64,000 nt of DNA from Mycobacterium sp. IDR2000157661. GTDB taxonomy: Bacteria; Actinomycetota; Actinomycetes; Mycobacteriales; Mycobacteriaceae. The DNA lies in NCBI RefSeq assembly GCF_022317005.1, contig NZ_CP081006.1, positions 4,898,001-4,962,000 on the forward strand, written 5' to 3'. A model generated the notes under the pieces. That model did not search any database. It worked only from the letters and a program-made list of their open reading frames with translations, and was not told where the DNA came from. This document shows, piece by piece, positions 32,792 to 40,825 of the stretch; position 1 is the stretch's first letter; the number at the start of each line of letters is the position of its first letter. Position numbers and translations under genes: made by a program.

Positions 32792-33810
32792 AGCGCCATC
32801 TCTTCGGCGTGCTCGACATAGAACTGCGCGGCCCGCTTGATCGCCTCGGCGGTCGGCCGGGGCCGCCAGCCCAGTTCGTTGGTCGCCTTGCTGTGGTCGG
32901 CCGGCGCCATGATGTGGAGCAGGCGCACGCCGGTCGTGGTGATCGGAATGTCGCGGCCGGTGAGCCGTCCCACCGCATTGGCGACCCCCACCGACGCATA
33001 CACCAGTGCCAGGGGCACGCCGAAGCGCGGCGGCTTCGCCCCGACCGCGTTCGCAGCCGTCTGCAACATCTCCCGCATCGACATGTAGGTCTCGGAGATG
33101 ATGTAGCGCTCGCCGATGCGGCCGTGGTCACCGGCCAGCAGGAACGCCTCGGCGACATCCTCGATGCCGACGACCTCGGTGTCCACGCCGTTGATGTACG
33201 CCGGTACCTTGCCGAACGCGGCGTATTGCAACATCAGCCCCTGGTGCGGCTGCCAGTCGCCCGGCCCGTAGGGATTTGATACGCACATCACCACCGCGGG
33301 CAGGCCGCGCTCGCGGGTGTAGCGCAGCACCAGTTCCTCGGCTTGGCGGCGTGACTCGATGTACGCGCCACCCTTGTCGCCCCAATCGAACGGCATGTCC
33401 TCGGTGACCCGGGTCCGCCCGTCGCCGAGCGCGATCGTGCCGATCGTGCTGCAGAACACGAACCGGTGCAGGTCGGCGTCGGCTGCGATGTCGAGCACCC
33501 GCTGCAGACAGTTGACGTTCGTCTCGAACAGCGGCGCCGGATCGCGCAGGTGGAACCGGGTGTCGACGATGCAGTAGTGGACGACGTCGCGATCGGCCAT
33601 CGCGGCGCGCAGCGCGTCCTCGTCGTACAGGTCGCCGTGGCACTGCTCGACGTCGAGGTCGTCGATGGCCACGGTCGAACTGGTCTTGCGCAGGTACACG
33701 CGCACGTCGTGGCCACGCTCGACGAGCTTGCGCGTCACATGTGACCCCACGAAACCGCTCGGACCCATCACCAGGGCTTTGCGGCGGCCGTTGGGAGGTG
33801 TGTCGTTCAT
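32788..33810 (-). CDS. NAD-dependent epimerase/3beta-HSD-like reductase
   Basis: A 340-residue extended SDR. The Rossmann motif is VMGPSGFVGSHVTRKLVERG and the acidic ADRDVVHY region follows. The active-site segment is GAYIESRRQAEELV, with the catalytic Tyr, but Arg sits where Lys is normal in YxxxK. SNPYGPGDW and GVEDVAEAFLLA-like strands complete the domain. The fold suggests oxidation or reduction of a hydroxyl or keto group on a cyclic or CoA-bound substrate. Confidence 0.83.
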   Translation of the reverse strand: MNDTPPNGRRKALVMGPSGFVGSHVTRKLVERGHDVRVYLRKTSSTVAIDDLDVEQCHGDLYDEDALRAAMADRDVVHYCIVDTRFHLRDPAPLFETNVNCLQRVLDIAADADLHRFVFCSTIGTIALGDGRTRVTEDMPFDWGDKGGAYIESRRQAEELVLRYTRERGLPAVVMCVSNPYGPGDWQPHQGLMLQYAAFGKVPAYINGVDTEVVGIEDVAEAFLLAGDHGRIGERYIISETYMSMREMLQTAANAVGAKPPRFGVPLALVYASVGVANAVGRLTGRDIPITTTGVRLLHIMAPADHSKATNELGWRPRPTAEAIKRAAQFYVEHAEEMAL

Positions 33811-33892
33811 GCTTCCTTCATCTCACGAGCTCGCGCAAAGTGCTGGTCTGAGCTCGGCGTGTCGGGTGCGAACTCGCGCGCTCGCCGGTTTC

Positions 33893-35080
33893 TCAAGCTT
33901 TGGCGGCGTAGGCGGGCTTGCCGAGGCCGAGCACATATTGCGCGATCATGTTGCGGAACACCTCGAGCGTGCCGCCGTAGATACCGACCAGTGGCGCGAA
34001 CCGGAACACGTACTCGGCGGCGCCGTCGTCGGCCGCGCCGTCGGTGCCGAACGGAAGCGACGCGGCGGTGCCGAGGATGTCCATCAAGTCGGGCGAGATG
34101 TCGCGCATCGTCTGGGCCAGCGCCACCCGGCCGAAGATGTTGGGTGTGGAGAACGACGCCTCCATGCGGGCCACGCTGCGGCCCAACCGGTAGGCGACCG
34201 AGCCGTCCTCGATCAATCGTCGCCCGTTCGGATCTGCCTCGGTCACCTTCGCGGCGGCCTTGTCGGCGGCGGTGGCCATGAAGTTCGCTTGGTGCATCAT
34301 GATCGCGACGTCGGCCAGCCCGTCGTCGGCCGCCTCGACCGCGCCGTGCTCGGCGTTGAGCGGTTCACGCACCACGGTCCAGCCGTCGTTGACCTCGCCG
34401 AGCCGGTACTTGTCGTCGACGCGCACATCGGTGTAGTAGACGATGTTGGTGCGGTCGCCGTCGACGGTGCGGATGCCCTGGATCTCTATGCCCGGCGAGT
34501 CGAGCGGAACGAGGAACATCGTCAGGCTCTTGTGTTTCGGCGCGGAGGGATCGGTGTTGGTGATGAGGAAGACGTACTGGCAGTTGTGCGCGCCGGTGGT
34601 GAACATCTTGGAGCCGTTGATGATCCAGCTCGATCCATCCGCCTCCCGGACGGCGCGGGTCTTGCAGGTGGCGACGTCGGAACCGCCCTCGGGCTCGGTG
34701 TAGCCCAGACACATTCGCACATGTCCGCTGTAGACGCCCGGCATCACCTCGGCTCTGAGTTCCTCGGAGCCGAACTTCTGCACCGACCGCGCGATCATCG
34801 CGGTGGTGCCGAACGTCACCCACGGCACGTGCGCGCGACGCTTCTCCAGTTCCCAGATGCGGCGCCTGACGCGGTTGAATCCACCCTCGGATTCGGGTCT
34901 CCACTCGCGGGCCAGGTAGCCGGCCGCGCCGAGCGCCAGATGCACGCCCTCGTCGAAGTTGTCGCCGGTCTCGCGGTCGCGGCGCAGCACATCCTCGGTG
35001 ACGATCGACCGCAGGAAGGCGCGGGAATCTTCGAGGAACGCCTGATCGTCGGCCGACAGTTCGACTCTGGAGAAGTCCAC
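33893..35080 (-). CDS. Acyl-CoA dehydrogenase, larger subunit of a probable heteromer
   Basis: A 395-residue ACAD. The FAD/substrate segment MCLGYTEPEGGSDVATCKTRAV and WIINGSKMFTTGAHNCQYVFLIT are typical. The C-terminal helix motif GIYGGTLEVFRNMIAQYVLGL contains the Glu where the catalytic base lies in steroid-type FadE proteins. The GTG start shares one base with the TAG of the neighbouring ACAD gene. Pairs like this form alpha2beta2 dehydrogenases in mycobacterial steroid catabolism. Confidence 0.87.
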   Translation of the reverse strand: MDFSRVELSADDQAFLEDSRAFLRSIVTEDVLRRDRETGDNFDEGVHLALGAAGYLAREWRPESEGGFNRVRRRIWELEKRRAHVPWVTFGTTAMIARSVQKFGSEELRAEVMPGVYSGHVRMCLGYTEPEGGSDVATCKTRAVREADGSSWIINGSKMFTTGAHNCQYVFLITNTDPSAPKHKSLTMFLVPLDSPGIEIQGIRTVDGDRTNIVYYTDVRVDDKYRLGEVNDGWTVVREPLNAEHGAVEAADDGLADVAIMMHQANFMATAADKAAAKVTEADPNGRRLIEDGSVAYRLGRSVARMEASFSTPNIFGRVALAQTMRDISPDLMDILGTAASLPFGTDGAADDGAAEYVFRFAPLVGIYGGTLEVFRNMIAQYVLGLGKPAYAAKA

Positions 35081-36135
35081 TATGCAGCTCCCCCGCCCTC
35101 GCGTGCGGCGACGATCTCGGCGATGTACTTCGCGCTGGCTGCCGGGTCGCCACCGGCCAGCGCCCATCCGCGGGCCCGCACCAGGTAGGCGCTGGCCGCC
35201 GCTTCGGCCGACACTCCCAGGCCGCCCTGGATCTGCACCGCCATCGTCGCCGCCTTCGCGGCCTCCTCGGCCATGAACACGAACGCCGACGGCGCCAGTT
35301 CGGGACGCTCATCGGGTTCGTTGTCGAGGAACCACGCCGCCCGCCGCGCCAGGTTCCGTCCGCCCTGCACGGTGATCGCGATGTTGGCCAACGGATGCGA
35401 GATGGCCTGCAACGTCGAGATCGGCACGCCGAGCGTGTAGCGCGTCTTGGCGAACTCGGCGGCGATGGTCATGGTCTGCTCGACGAGACCCGCCAGCGCG
35501 GCGCCCGTCAACACCCGCCATTCGTCCAGCGCGCGCTGATAGTGCGCCAGCGCCTCCGTACCGGTCGCCACCACCGTCCGGCCGTCGGCGGCCGTCGGGT
35601 CGATCCATGCCATCGGCAGCCTGCCGATGTTGTCGACCCTGGCAGGCCGGGTGGCGAAGGTCAGCTTCACGATGTCCTGGAGATCGGGGCCGTCGCGCAC
35701 GACGATGTGGTCGGCCACCGAGCCGCTCGGCACCAACCGAACGCCTGGTGCACTGCCGTGCCGAGGGTCCAATCCCACGATCTGCTTGCCGCTCACGACG
35801 TCGGGATCGGAGACGCCGAGCCTGCCCAGCAGCCGCGCGGCACAGACATGGTCGATCCAGGGCACGGGCGCCAGGGAGCGGCCGATCTCCTCGGCCACCA
35901 GCGTCAGGTCGACGAGGGTCGCACCGTCACCGCCGACGTCCTCGGGCAACGCCATCGACGATGCGCCCATCCCACAAAGGCGTTCCCACAAACTCTTGTC
36001 GAACCCGGACTGCTCTGCGGCGCGGACGGTTTCGATGGAACAGAGGGTGGCGAAGAAGTCCTTGTACGCCGCCTGCAGCGCCTGATGGTCCTCCGACAGG
36101 CTGTAGTCCAGCCTGCGCAGTTCGTACCGATCCAT
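35080..36135 (-). CDS. Acyl-CoA dehydrogenase, smaller partner subunit
   Basis: A 351-residue divergent ACAD starting MDRYELRRLDYSLSEDHQAL. It contains GASSMALPEDVGGDGATLVDLTLVAEEIGRSLAPVPW and a C-terminal IQGGLGVSAEAAASAYLVRA. The middle domain lacks the usual YTEPxxGSD substrate loop, which is normal for the non-catalytic or half-site partner in heteromeric FadE pairs. The immediate overlap with the other ACAD gene supports a complex. Confidence 0.82.
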   Translation of the reverse strand: MDRYELRRLDYSLSEDHQALQAAYKDFFATLCSIETVRAAEQSGFDKSLWERLCGMGASSMALPEDVGGDGATLVDLTLVAEEIGRSLAPVPWIDHVCAARLLGRLGVSDPDVVSGKQIVGLDPRHGSAPGVRLVPSGSVADHIVVRDGPDLQDIVKLTFATRPARVDNIGRLPMAWIDPTAADGRTVVATGTEALAHYQRALDEWRVLTGAALAGLVEQTMTIAAEFAKTRYTLGVPISTLQAISHPLANIAITVQGGRNLARRAAWFLDNEPDERPELAPSAFVFMAEEAAKAATMAVQIQGGLGVSAEAAASAYLVRARGWALAGGDPAASAKYIAEIVAAREGGGAA

Positions 36136-36137
36136 CG

Positions 36138-36971
36138 TCAGCCTTCCCGCTCGAAGAAGAATTCCCGGGCGTTGTTGTACAGATAGTTGTCCAGCACCTC
36201 GGCAGGCAGGTCAAGGGCCTTGGCCTCGGGTATCAGCCGGCGCATGGTGAGCACCGGCCAGTCCGACGCGTAGATCACCTTGTTCTTTCCGCGGGTACGC
36301 ATGTAGTGCAGCAGGCTGTCGGGCAACCGCTTCGGCGACCACGCCGACGTCATCAGCCGCAGGTTCTGGTACTTGATCAGCATCCGGATCGCGACGTCCC
36401 ACCATGGATCGGCGCCGTGGATCATGCACACCTTCAGCTCGGGGAACCGCACGCAGACCCGGTCGAGGTGGATAGGGTTCTGCACCTCACCGGGGATCGG
36501 CGGGCCGGGGATGCCGGTGTTGACGCACAGCGGCAGGCCCAGTTCGGCGCACTTGGTGTAGAGCGGGTAGTAGACGGCGTCACTCGGGGCGTACTGCCCG
36601 TCGCCCCAGAAGCTCGGTCCCACCACGGCGTACGCCACGGGCAGATCAGCGACGACCGCGGACAGTTCCGCCAGCGACGGCATGGGCCGCAGCAGGTTGA
36701 CCCCGCCCATGGCCAGCGCGAACCGTTCCGGCTTGGCTTCGACGAACTTGCGCGCCGTGGTCGACGGCTTGGCCAGGTTGTCCATCAGGATCGCCTGTGC
36801 GACACCCTGTTCGTCCATCTCGTCGAGCAGTTCGGCCAGATCGACGGGGGCGAACATCGACTGCGGGCCCTTGAAGTAGTCGTCGCGGACCTTGAGCATC
36901 CACATGGGCTGCTGTTCGGTCTCGCCGAAGTGGACGTTGACCAGGCAGTCAATGGTCCTGTTGGCGTTCAT
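36138..36971 (-). CDS. Amidohydrolase-2 family protein
   Basis: A 277-residue TIM-barrel protein. N-terminal IDCLVNVHFGE carries the first metal-site region, with only one His (VNVHF). ELKVCMIHGADPWWDVAIRML and KVIYASDWPVLTMRR supply the later His and Asp. It is shorter than most decarboxylase-type members (~300-400). The ATG overlaps the ligase stop (ATGA). Likely reactions are hydration/hydrolysis of a ring or decarboxylation; not determinable here. Confidence 0.8.
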   Translation of the reverse strand: MNANRTIDCLVNVHFGETEQQPMWMLKVRDDYFKGPQSMFAPVDLAELLDEMDEQGVAQAILMDNLAKPSTTARKFVEAKPERFALAMGGVNLLRPMPSLAELSAVVADLPVAYAVVGPSFWGDGQYAPSDAVYYPLYTKCAELGLPLCVNTGIPGPPIPGEVQNPIHLDRVCVRFPELKVCMIHGADPWWDVAIRMLIKYQNLRLMTSAWSPKRLPDSLLHYMRTRGKNKVIYASDWPVLTMRRLIPEAKALDLPAEVLDNYLYNNAREFFFEREG

Positions 36972-38581
36972 GTCAGCGACACCTGCTGCGCGGCGGCGCT
37001 TTTCGCCCAGCGGTAGTCCGGCTTGCCGTTTCCGAGTCTGCGCACCGCCGGAACGAAGAGGAACTCCTTGGGCGCCTTGAACCGCGCCAGCTGGGACGTG
37101 CAGTGGGCGTGCAGCAGGTCGTGGTCCGCTTCGACGTCGGGGCTCAGCGCAACCAGCGCGACGATTTCCTGTCCCCAACGCTCGCTGGGCCGCCCAACGA
37201 CCAGCGCGTCGGCGACCGACGGATGCGCCCGCAACACTTCCTCCACCTCCTCGACGAAGACCTTCTCGCCGCCGGTGTTGACCACCAGCGAATCCCGGCC
37301 GAACAATCGCAGTGTGCCGTCCGGCGCCAGCGACCCGCGGTCACCGGAGATCACCACGCGCCGGCCGTCGACCACCGGAAAGGTCTTGCGCGTTGCGGTT
37401 TCGTCGTCGAAGTAGCCCAGCGGGATGCGGCCGCCGCGAGCGACGAACCCGATCTCGTCCTCGCCGGGCCGTAAGAAGCGGCGGTAGTCCTCGGACAGCA
37501 CCAGTGCGCCCTCGCGCAGTTCGAAGGTCTCCTTCTCGTCGCCGCGCCTGCTGCGGCCGAAGCCCATATTGCCGGTTTCCGACGACCCGTATCCATTGAT
37601 CAGTGTGATCTGTGGCAGCAGGTCGAGCAGTGCCCGTTGATGTCGGGAATTGGTCGCCGCTCCCCCGGTGCCGATCGCGAACAGTGACGACAGGTCGTAG
37701 GACCCGGCGCGCAGTTCTTCGACCAGCGGCCCGGCGTAGGCGTCGCCGACCATCGTCATCAGGCCGACCTTCTCCCGCTGCGCGGTCTCGAGCACCGCGC
37801 GTGGGTCGAGCCTCGTCTTGTCGTAGAGGATCACCGGCAGTCCGTTGAGCAGGGCCGCGAAGGCGGTCCACATCCCGGCGGCGTGCATCAGGGGAGACAC
37901 CGCGAACCAGGGCTGTCCCTCGGGACCGATCCTGGCGTGGATCTCGACGACGGACTCGTGGTCGGCGCCGTTCATCGACACCACATAGGTGTCGCCCTGC
38001 CGCCACATCACGCCCTTGGGCCTACCCGTGGTTCCGCCGGTGCAGACCATCATCACGTCGTCGGGCGAGGGTGTGATCGGCCGATTTGATTCGCCCTGCA
38101 CCAGTGCGTCTTCGAGCTCTGTCGCGCCGGGCAGCTCGGCCACGGAGGCGTCGTCGTCGATCGAGATCATCAGGTCAGCGGTCGACGGTGGCAGCACGTC
38201 GGCGAACTTGGGGCCCAAGGACCGGTGGTAGATGACGGCGCGTGGTTTCAGGTAGTCGAGGAGTTCGGCGACCTCACGCGGCGTGTAGTTGTAGTTGACG
38301 TTGACCGGCACGGTGCGGGCCTTGAGGCAGCCGATCACCATGTCGGGGTATAGGTCGTTGTGCATGATGAGCGCGACGCGGTCCTGCCCGCACTCCCAGT
38401 TCTCCAGGTCGACGCGTTCGCGGTACGCGCCGAACCCTTGTGCCGCGAGGTAGTTCGCGAGCCGCCGTGTGCGGTCCGCCGACTCGCCGAACGTGCTGCG
38501 CCGCTGCCCGCACACCGTCATCAGCCGGTCGGGTACCTTGGTGGCGATCGCGTCCAGCACCGCACCGATGGTCCACTCCAC
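36968..38581 (-). CDS. Acyl-CoA synthetase (AMP-binding, FadD19-like)
   Basis: A 537-residue ANL ligase: MMVCTGGTTGRPKGVMW loop, NGYGSSETGNMGFG, VVISGDRGSLAPDGTLRLFGRD, VNTGGEKVFVEEVEEVL and a C-terminal GNGKPDYRWAK catalytic Lys. It is related to the ligase at 26769 (same GGTTGxPKG form), suggesting two activation steps on similar acids. The GTG start is one base from the amidohydrolase stop, and its own stop overlaps the next gene. Confidence 0.9.
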   Translation of the reverse strand: MEWTIGAVLDAIATKVPDRLMTVCGQRRSTFGESADRTRRLANYLAAQGFGAYRERVDLENWECGQDRVALIMHNDLYPDMVIGCLKARTVPVNVNYNYTPREVAELLDYLKPRAVIYHRSLGPKFADVLPPSTADLMISIDDDASVAELPGATELEDALVQGESNRPITPSPDDVMMVCTGGTTGRPKGVMWRQGDTYVVSMNGADHESVVEIHARIGPEGQPWFAVSPLMHAAGMWTAFAALLNGLPVILYDKTRLDPRAVLETAQREKVGLMTMVGDAYAGPLVEELRAGSYDLSSLFAIGTGGAATNSRHQRALLDLLPQITLINGYGSSETGNMGFGRSRRGDEKETFELREGALVLSEDYRRFLRPGEDEIGFVARGGRIPLGYFDDETATRKTFPVVDGRRVVISGDRGSLAPDGTLRLFGRDSLVVNTGGEKVFVEEVEEVLRAHPSVADALVVGRPSERWGQEIVALVALSPDVEADHDLLHAHCTSQLARFKAPKEFLFVPAVRRLGNGKPDYRWAKSAAAQQVSLT

Positions 38582-38582
38582 G

Positions 38583-39791
38583 TCAGACTGCCGGAACGTC
38601 CGCGCCGAGCAGGTGCAGTGCGTTGTCCCGCATCACTTTTCGGGTGTCGTCCGCGCTGAACTCCGGGAATTGCGGAATGTCGGCGGTGAAGGCCATCGGG
38701 TCGGCCAGGCCCTCCCCGTGCGGCCAGTCCGAACCGAAAAGGATCTTGTCCACACCGATGGTCGCGGCTAGCAGCTTGACGTCATCCTCGTAGTACGGCG
38801 CGATCCAGACGTTGTTCTTCAGCTGCTCGACGGGATCCTCCTTGAAGTGGTATGGCGCGGTGTTGGCGGCCTTCTTCAGTCTCTTGATCAGGCGGTGGAC
38901 GAAGTAGGAGCCGTTCTCGATGCTGGCCACTTTGAGTGTGGGGTGGCGGGTGAACACCTGGTGCACGATCATCGAGGCCATCGAGTCGTGGATGGCGCGG
39001 TCGTCGAGCAGGACCTGGTCGAGCGGGTCCTTCTTGCCGAACCCCTCGAACGTCGCCTTGCCGCCCCACAGCGCCGCGATCGCGAGATAGCCGCTGTCGG
39101 AGAGGTGGAACACCACCGGGACACCGGCTTCGGCCAGCCGCGCCCACACCGGGTCGTGCAGCGGATCGCCGAGCGAGCGCGGCTTCACGAGGCCGGGCAC
39201 GGGCGCAGGACGCACGCAGACGATCTTGGCGCCGCGGCCCAACACGAACTCGACTTCCTCGACCGCCTTGTCGGGGTCGGCCAGCGAGATGATCGGTGCC
39301 GACAGGAACCGATGGTCGGGGCGGTCGAAACCCCAGTCCTCGTCGAGCCACAGGTTGAAAGCGTGCACCGAGGCCATCGTCGCTTCGATGTCGTGCTTGA
39401 GCCCTTCCTCCACGCCGCACGCGAAAGTGGGCAACATGAACACGGTTTCGAGGTTCTGCTTGTCGAGGATCTTCACCCGGGCGTCGCGGTTCTGATACTC
39501 GGGGTGGTCGGCCAACCGGTCGACCTTCATCAGCGACGCCGGGTCGACGCCGTCGGGAATCTCGCCGCGGAACAGCAGATCCAGGCATCCCGGCTCGATG
39601 ATCGGGTCGAACGTCGGGTTGGGGATGAAGTGGTTGACGACGCCGCCCATCACCGCGAATGTCCGCTTACCCTCGGTGAGCATCTGCACGCCACGGCGTT
39701 TGAACTCCTTGGGCAGGTGCCGGGTGAAGGAGTCGATCGGTTCGTAGTAGTGGTTGTCGACGTCGATCGCCATGTAGTCCAAGGTCGTCAT
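38583..39791 (-). CDS. Amidohydrolase-2 family protein
   Basis: A 402-residue protein. YMAIDVDNHYYEPIDSF supplies the N-terminal metal motif, PVVFHLSDSGYLA and ASIENGSYFVHRLIKR lie in the barrel, and KILFGSDWPHGEGLADPM carries the conserved SDWPH. These are features of the ACMSD/LigY-like group that removes carboxylates or cleaves C-C bonds. The paralogue at 36138 lies two genes downstream. The ATG overlaps the stop of the crotonase gene. Confidence 0.85.
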   Translation of the reverse strand: MTTLDYMAIDVDNHYYEPIDSFTRHLPKEFKRRGVQMLTEGKRTFAVMGGVVNHFIPNPTFDPIIEPGCLDLLFRGEIPDGVDPASLMKVDRLADHPEYQNRDARVKILDKQNLETVFMLPTFACGVEEGLKHDIEATMASVHAFNLWLDEDWGFDRPDHRFLSAPIISLADPDKAVEEVEFVLGRGAKIVCVRPAPVPGLVKPRSLGDPLHDPVWARLAEAGVPVVFHLSDSGYLAIAALWGGKATFEGFGKKDPLDQVLLDDRAIHDSMASMIVHQVFTRHPTLKVASIENGSYFVHRLIKRLKKAANTAPYHFKEDPVEQLKNNVWIAPYYEDDVKLLAATIGVDKILFGSDWPHGEGLADPMAFTADIPQFPEFSADDTRKVMRDNALHLLGADVPAV

Positions 39792-40633
39792 GACTCCTCC
39801 TTGAGCGGCGGGAATTTCGGCGGGCGCTTCTCGAAGAAGCTCGTGATGCCCTCGATGAAGTCCGGCCGGGTCATCGACTCGTGCATCAGCTTCTCGGCGT
39901 GGTCACTGGCCTCGAAGACATCCCGCATGGTGTCTGCGTACACCTGTTGCTTGATCACCGCCAGAGAACTGGGCGCGCAGTTGGCCGCGATGTCCTCGGC
40001 ATACGCGAGCGCCCGCGGCACGAGTTCGTCCGGTGCCAGTACATCGTTGACCAGACCCAGCCGGGCTGCCTCGGCGGCCGGCAGCACCCGGCCCGACAGG
40101 AGCAGGTCCATCGCCACCCCGGTGCCGACGACTCGCGGCAGGATCCACGAGATCCCGTACTCGGCGATCAGCCCGCGCCGGGCGAACGACGTCGTGAACT
40201 TGGCGCCGTCGGCGGCGAAGCGGACATCGCACGCCAGCACCAGGGTCAAACCCATCCCCGCGCACGCCCCGTTGACCGCGGCGATCACCGGCTTGCGCAT
40301 CGTCATCAGGAAATGCGGGTGACGCGCACCCACCAGCTCGCCGACGTCGGTGCCTGCGGCGTCGTCCACGGTGGCGGCGGTGATGGTCGTCAGGTCGCCC
40401 ATGTCCGCGCCGGCACAGAACGCGCGGCCACTGCCGGTGACGACGATCGCGCGCACGCGGGGGTCGTTTTCCGCTTCGTCGAGCCGGGCGTAGAAACTCG
40501 TCGCCAGACCGCCGCCCCAGCCGTTCATCCGCTCGGGCCGGTTGAGTGTAAGGACGGCGACGCCGGTGTCACGCACTTCGTAGAGCACCGGTACAGAGGC
40601 GGCTGGTTCTGCCACGCGGTAAGCAGCGCTCAC
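39788..40633 (-). CDS. Enoyl-CoA hydratase/isomerase family protein
   Basis: A 281-residue crotonase. The first oxyanion segment is RAFCAGADMGDL and the second NGACAGMGLTLVLACDVRFA. It then reads FTTSFARRGLIAEYGISWILPRVVG, where the usual Glu positions differ. FEKRPPKFPPLKEES is the common C-terminal tail. It begins the large minus-strand operon (crotonase, amidohydrolase, ligase, amidohydrolase, two ACADs, epimerase, SnoaL). The start is GTG. Regulon site G lies 41 bases upstream. Confidence 0.86.
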   Translation of the reverse strand: MSAAYRVAEPAASVPVLYEVRDTGVAVLTLNRPERMNGWGGGLATSFYARLDEAENDPRVRAIVVTGSGRAFCAGADMGDLTTITAATVDDAAGTDVGELVGARHPHFLMTMRKPVIAAVNGACAGMGLTLVLACDVRFAADGAKFTTSFARRGLIAEYGISWILPRVVGTGVAMDLLLSGRVLPAAEAARLGLVNDVLAPDELVPRALAYAEDIAANCAPSSLAVIKQQVYADTMRDVFEASDHAEKLMHESMTRPDFIEGITSFFEKRPPKFPPLKEES

Positions 40634-40664
40634 CCGTCGCTCTCCTTCGGCGGTCCTGGGTTGT

Positions 40665-40692
40665 GTATGGCCATACTGTACACCTATCGGTA
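40665..40692. promoter_or_regulatory. Regulon site G (TACTGT-N7-TCGGTA) with adjoining palindrome
   Basis: Bases 40674-40692 match 10 of 12 consensus bases. A perfect 12-base palindrome, GTATGGCCATAC (40665-40676), overlaps its left arm. The site is in the promoter region of the minus-strand crotonase operon. It is one of the two weakest copies. Confidence 0.4.
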
Positions 40693-40740
40693 GCGACTTC
40701 TACGAGGTTCCCACTTAGCAGTCGCACCGGAATCAGAGGT

Positions 40741-40752
40741 TAGGCATGCCTA
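40741..40752. promoter_or_regulatory. 12-base palindrome upstream of the GjpA-like gene
   Basis: TAGGCATGCCTA is perfectly symmetrical and lies 74 bases before the gene start. The TTAGG half-site recalls metal-responsive (IdeR/DtxR-type) boxes, but it lacks their full 19-base form. Its regulator is unknown. Confidence 0.3.
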
Positions 40753-40825
40753 TTGTTTCTAAGGGTAGGCTCAGCTACTCTCAGGCTCGCTGAACCAGCA
40801 AATTAACGGGACACGGGAGAAAAAC

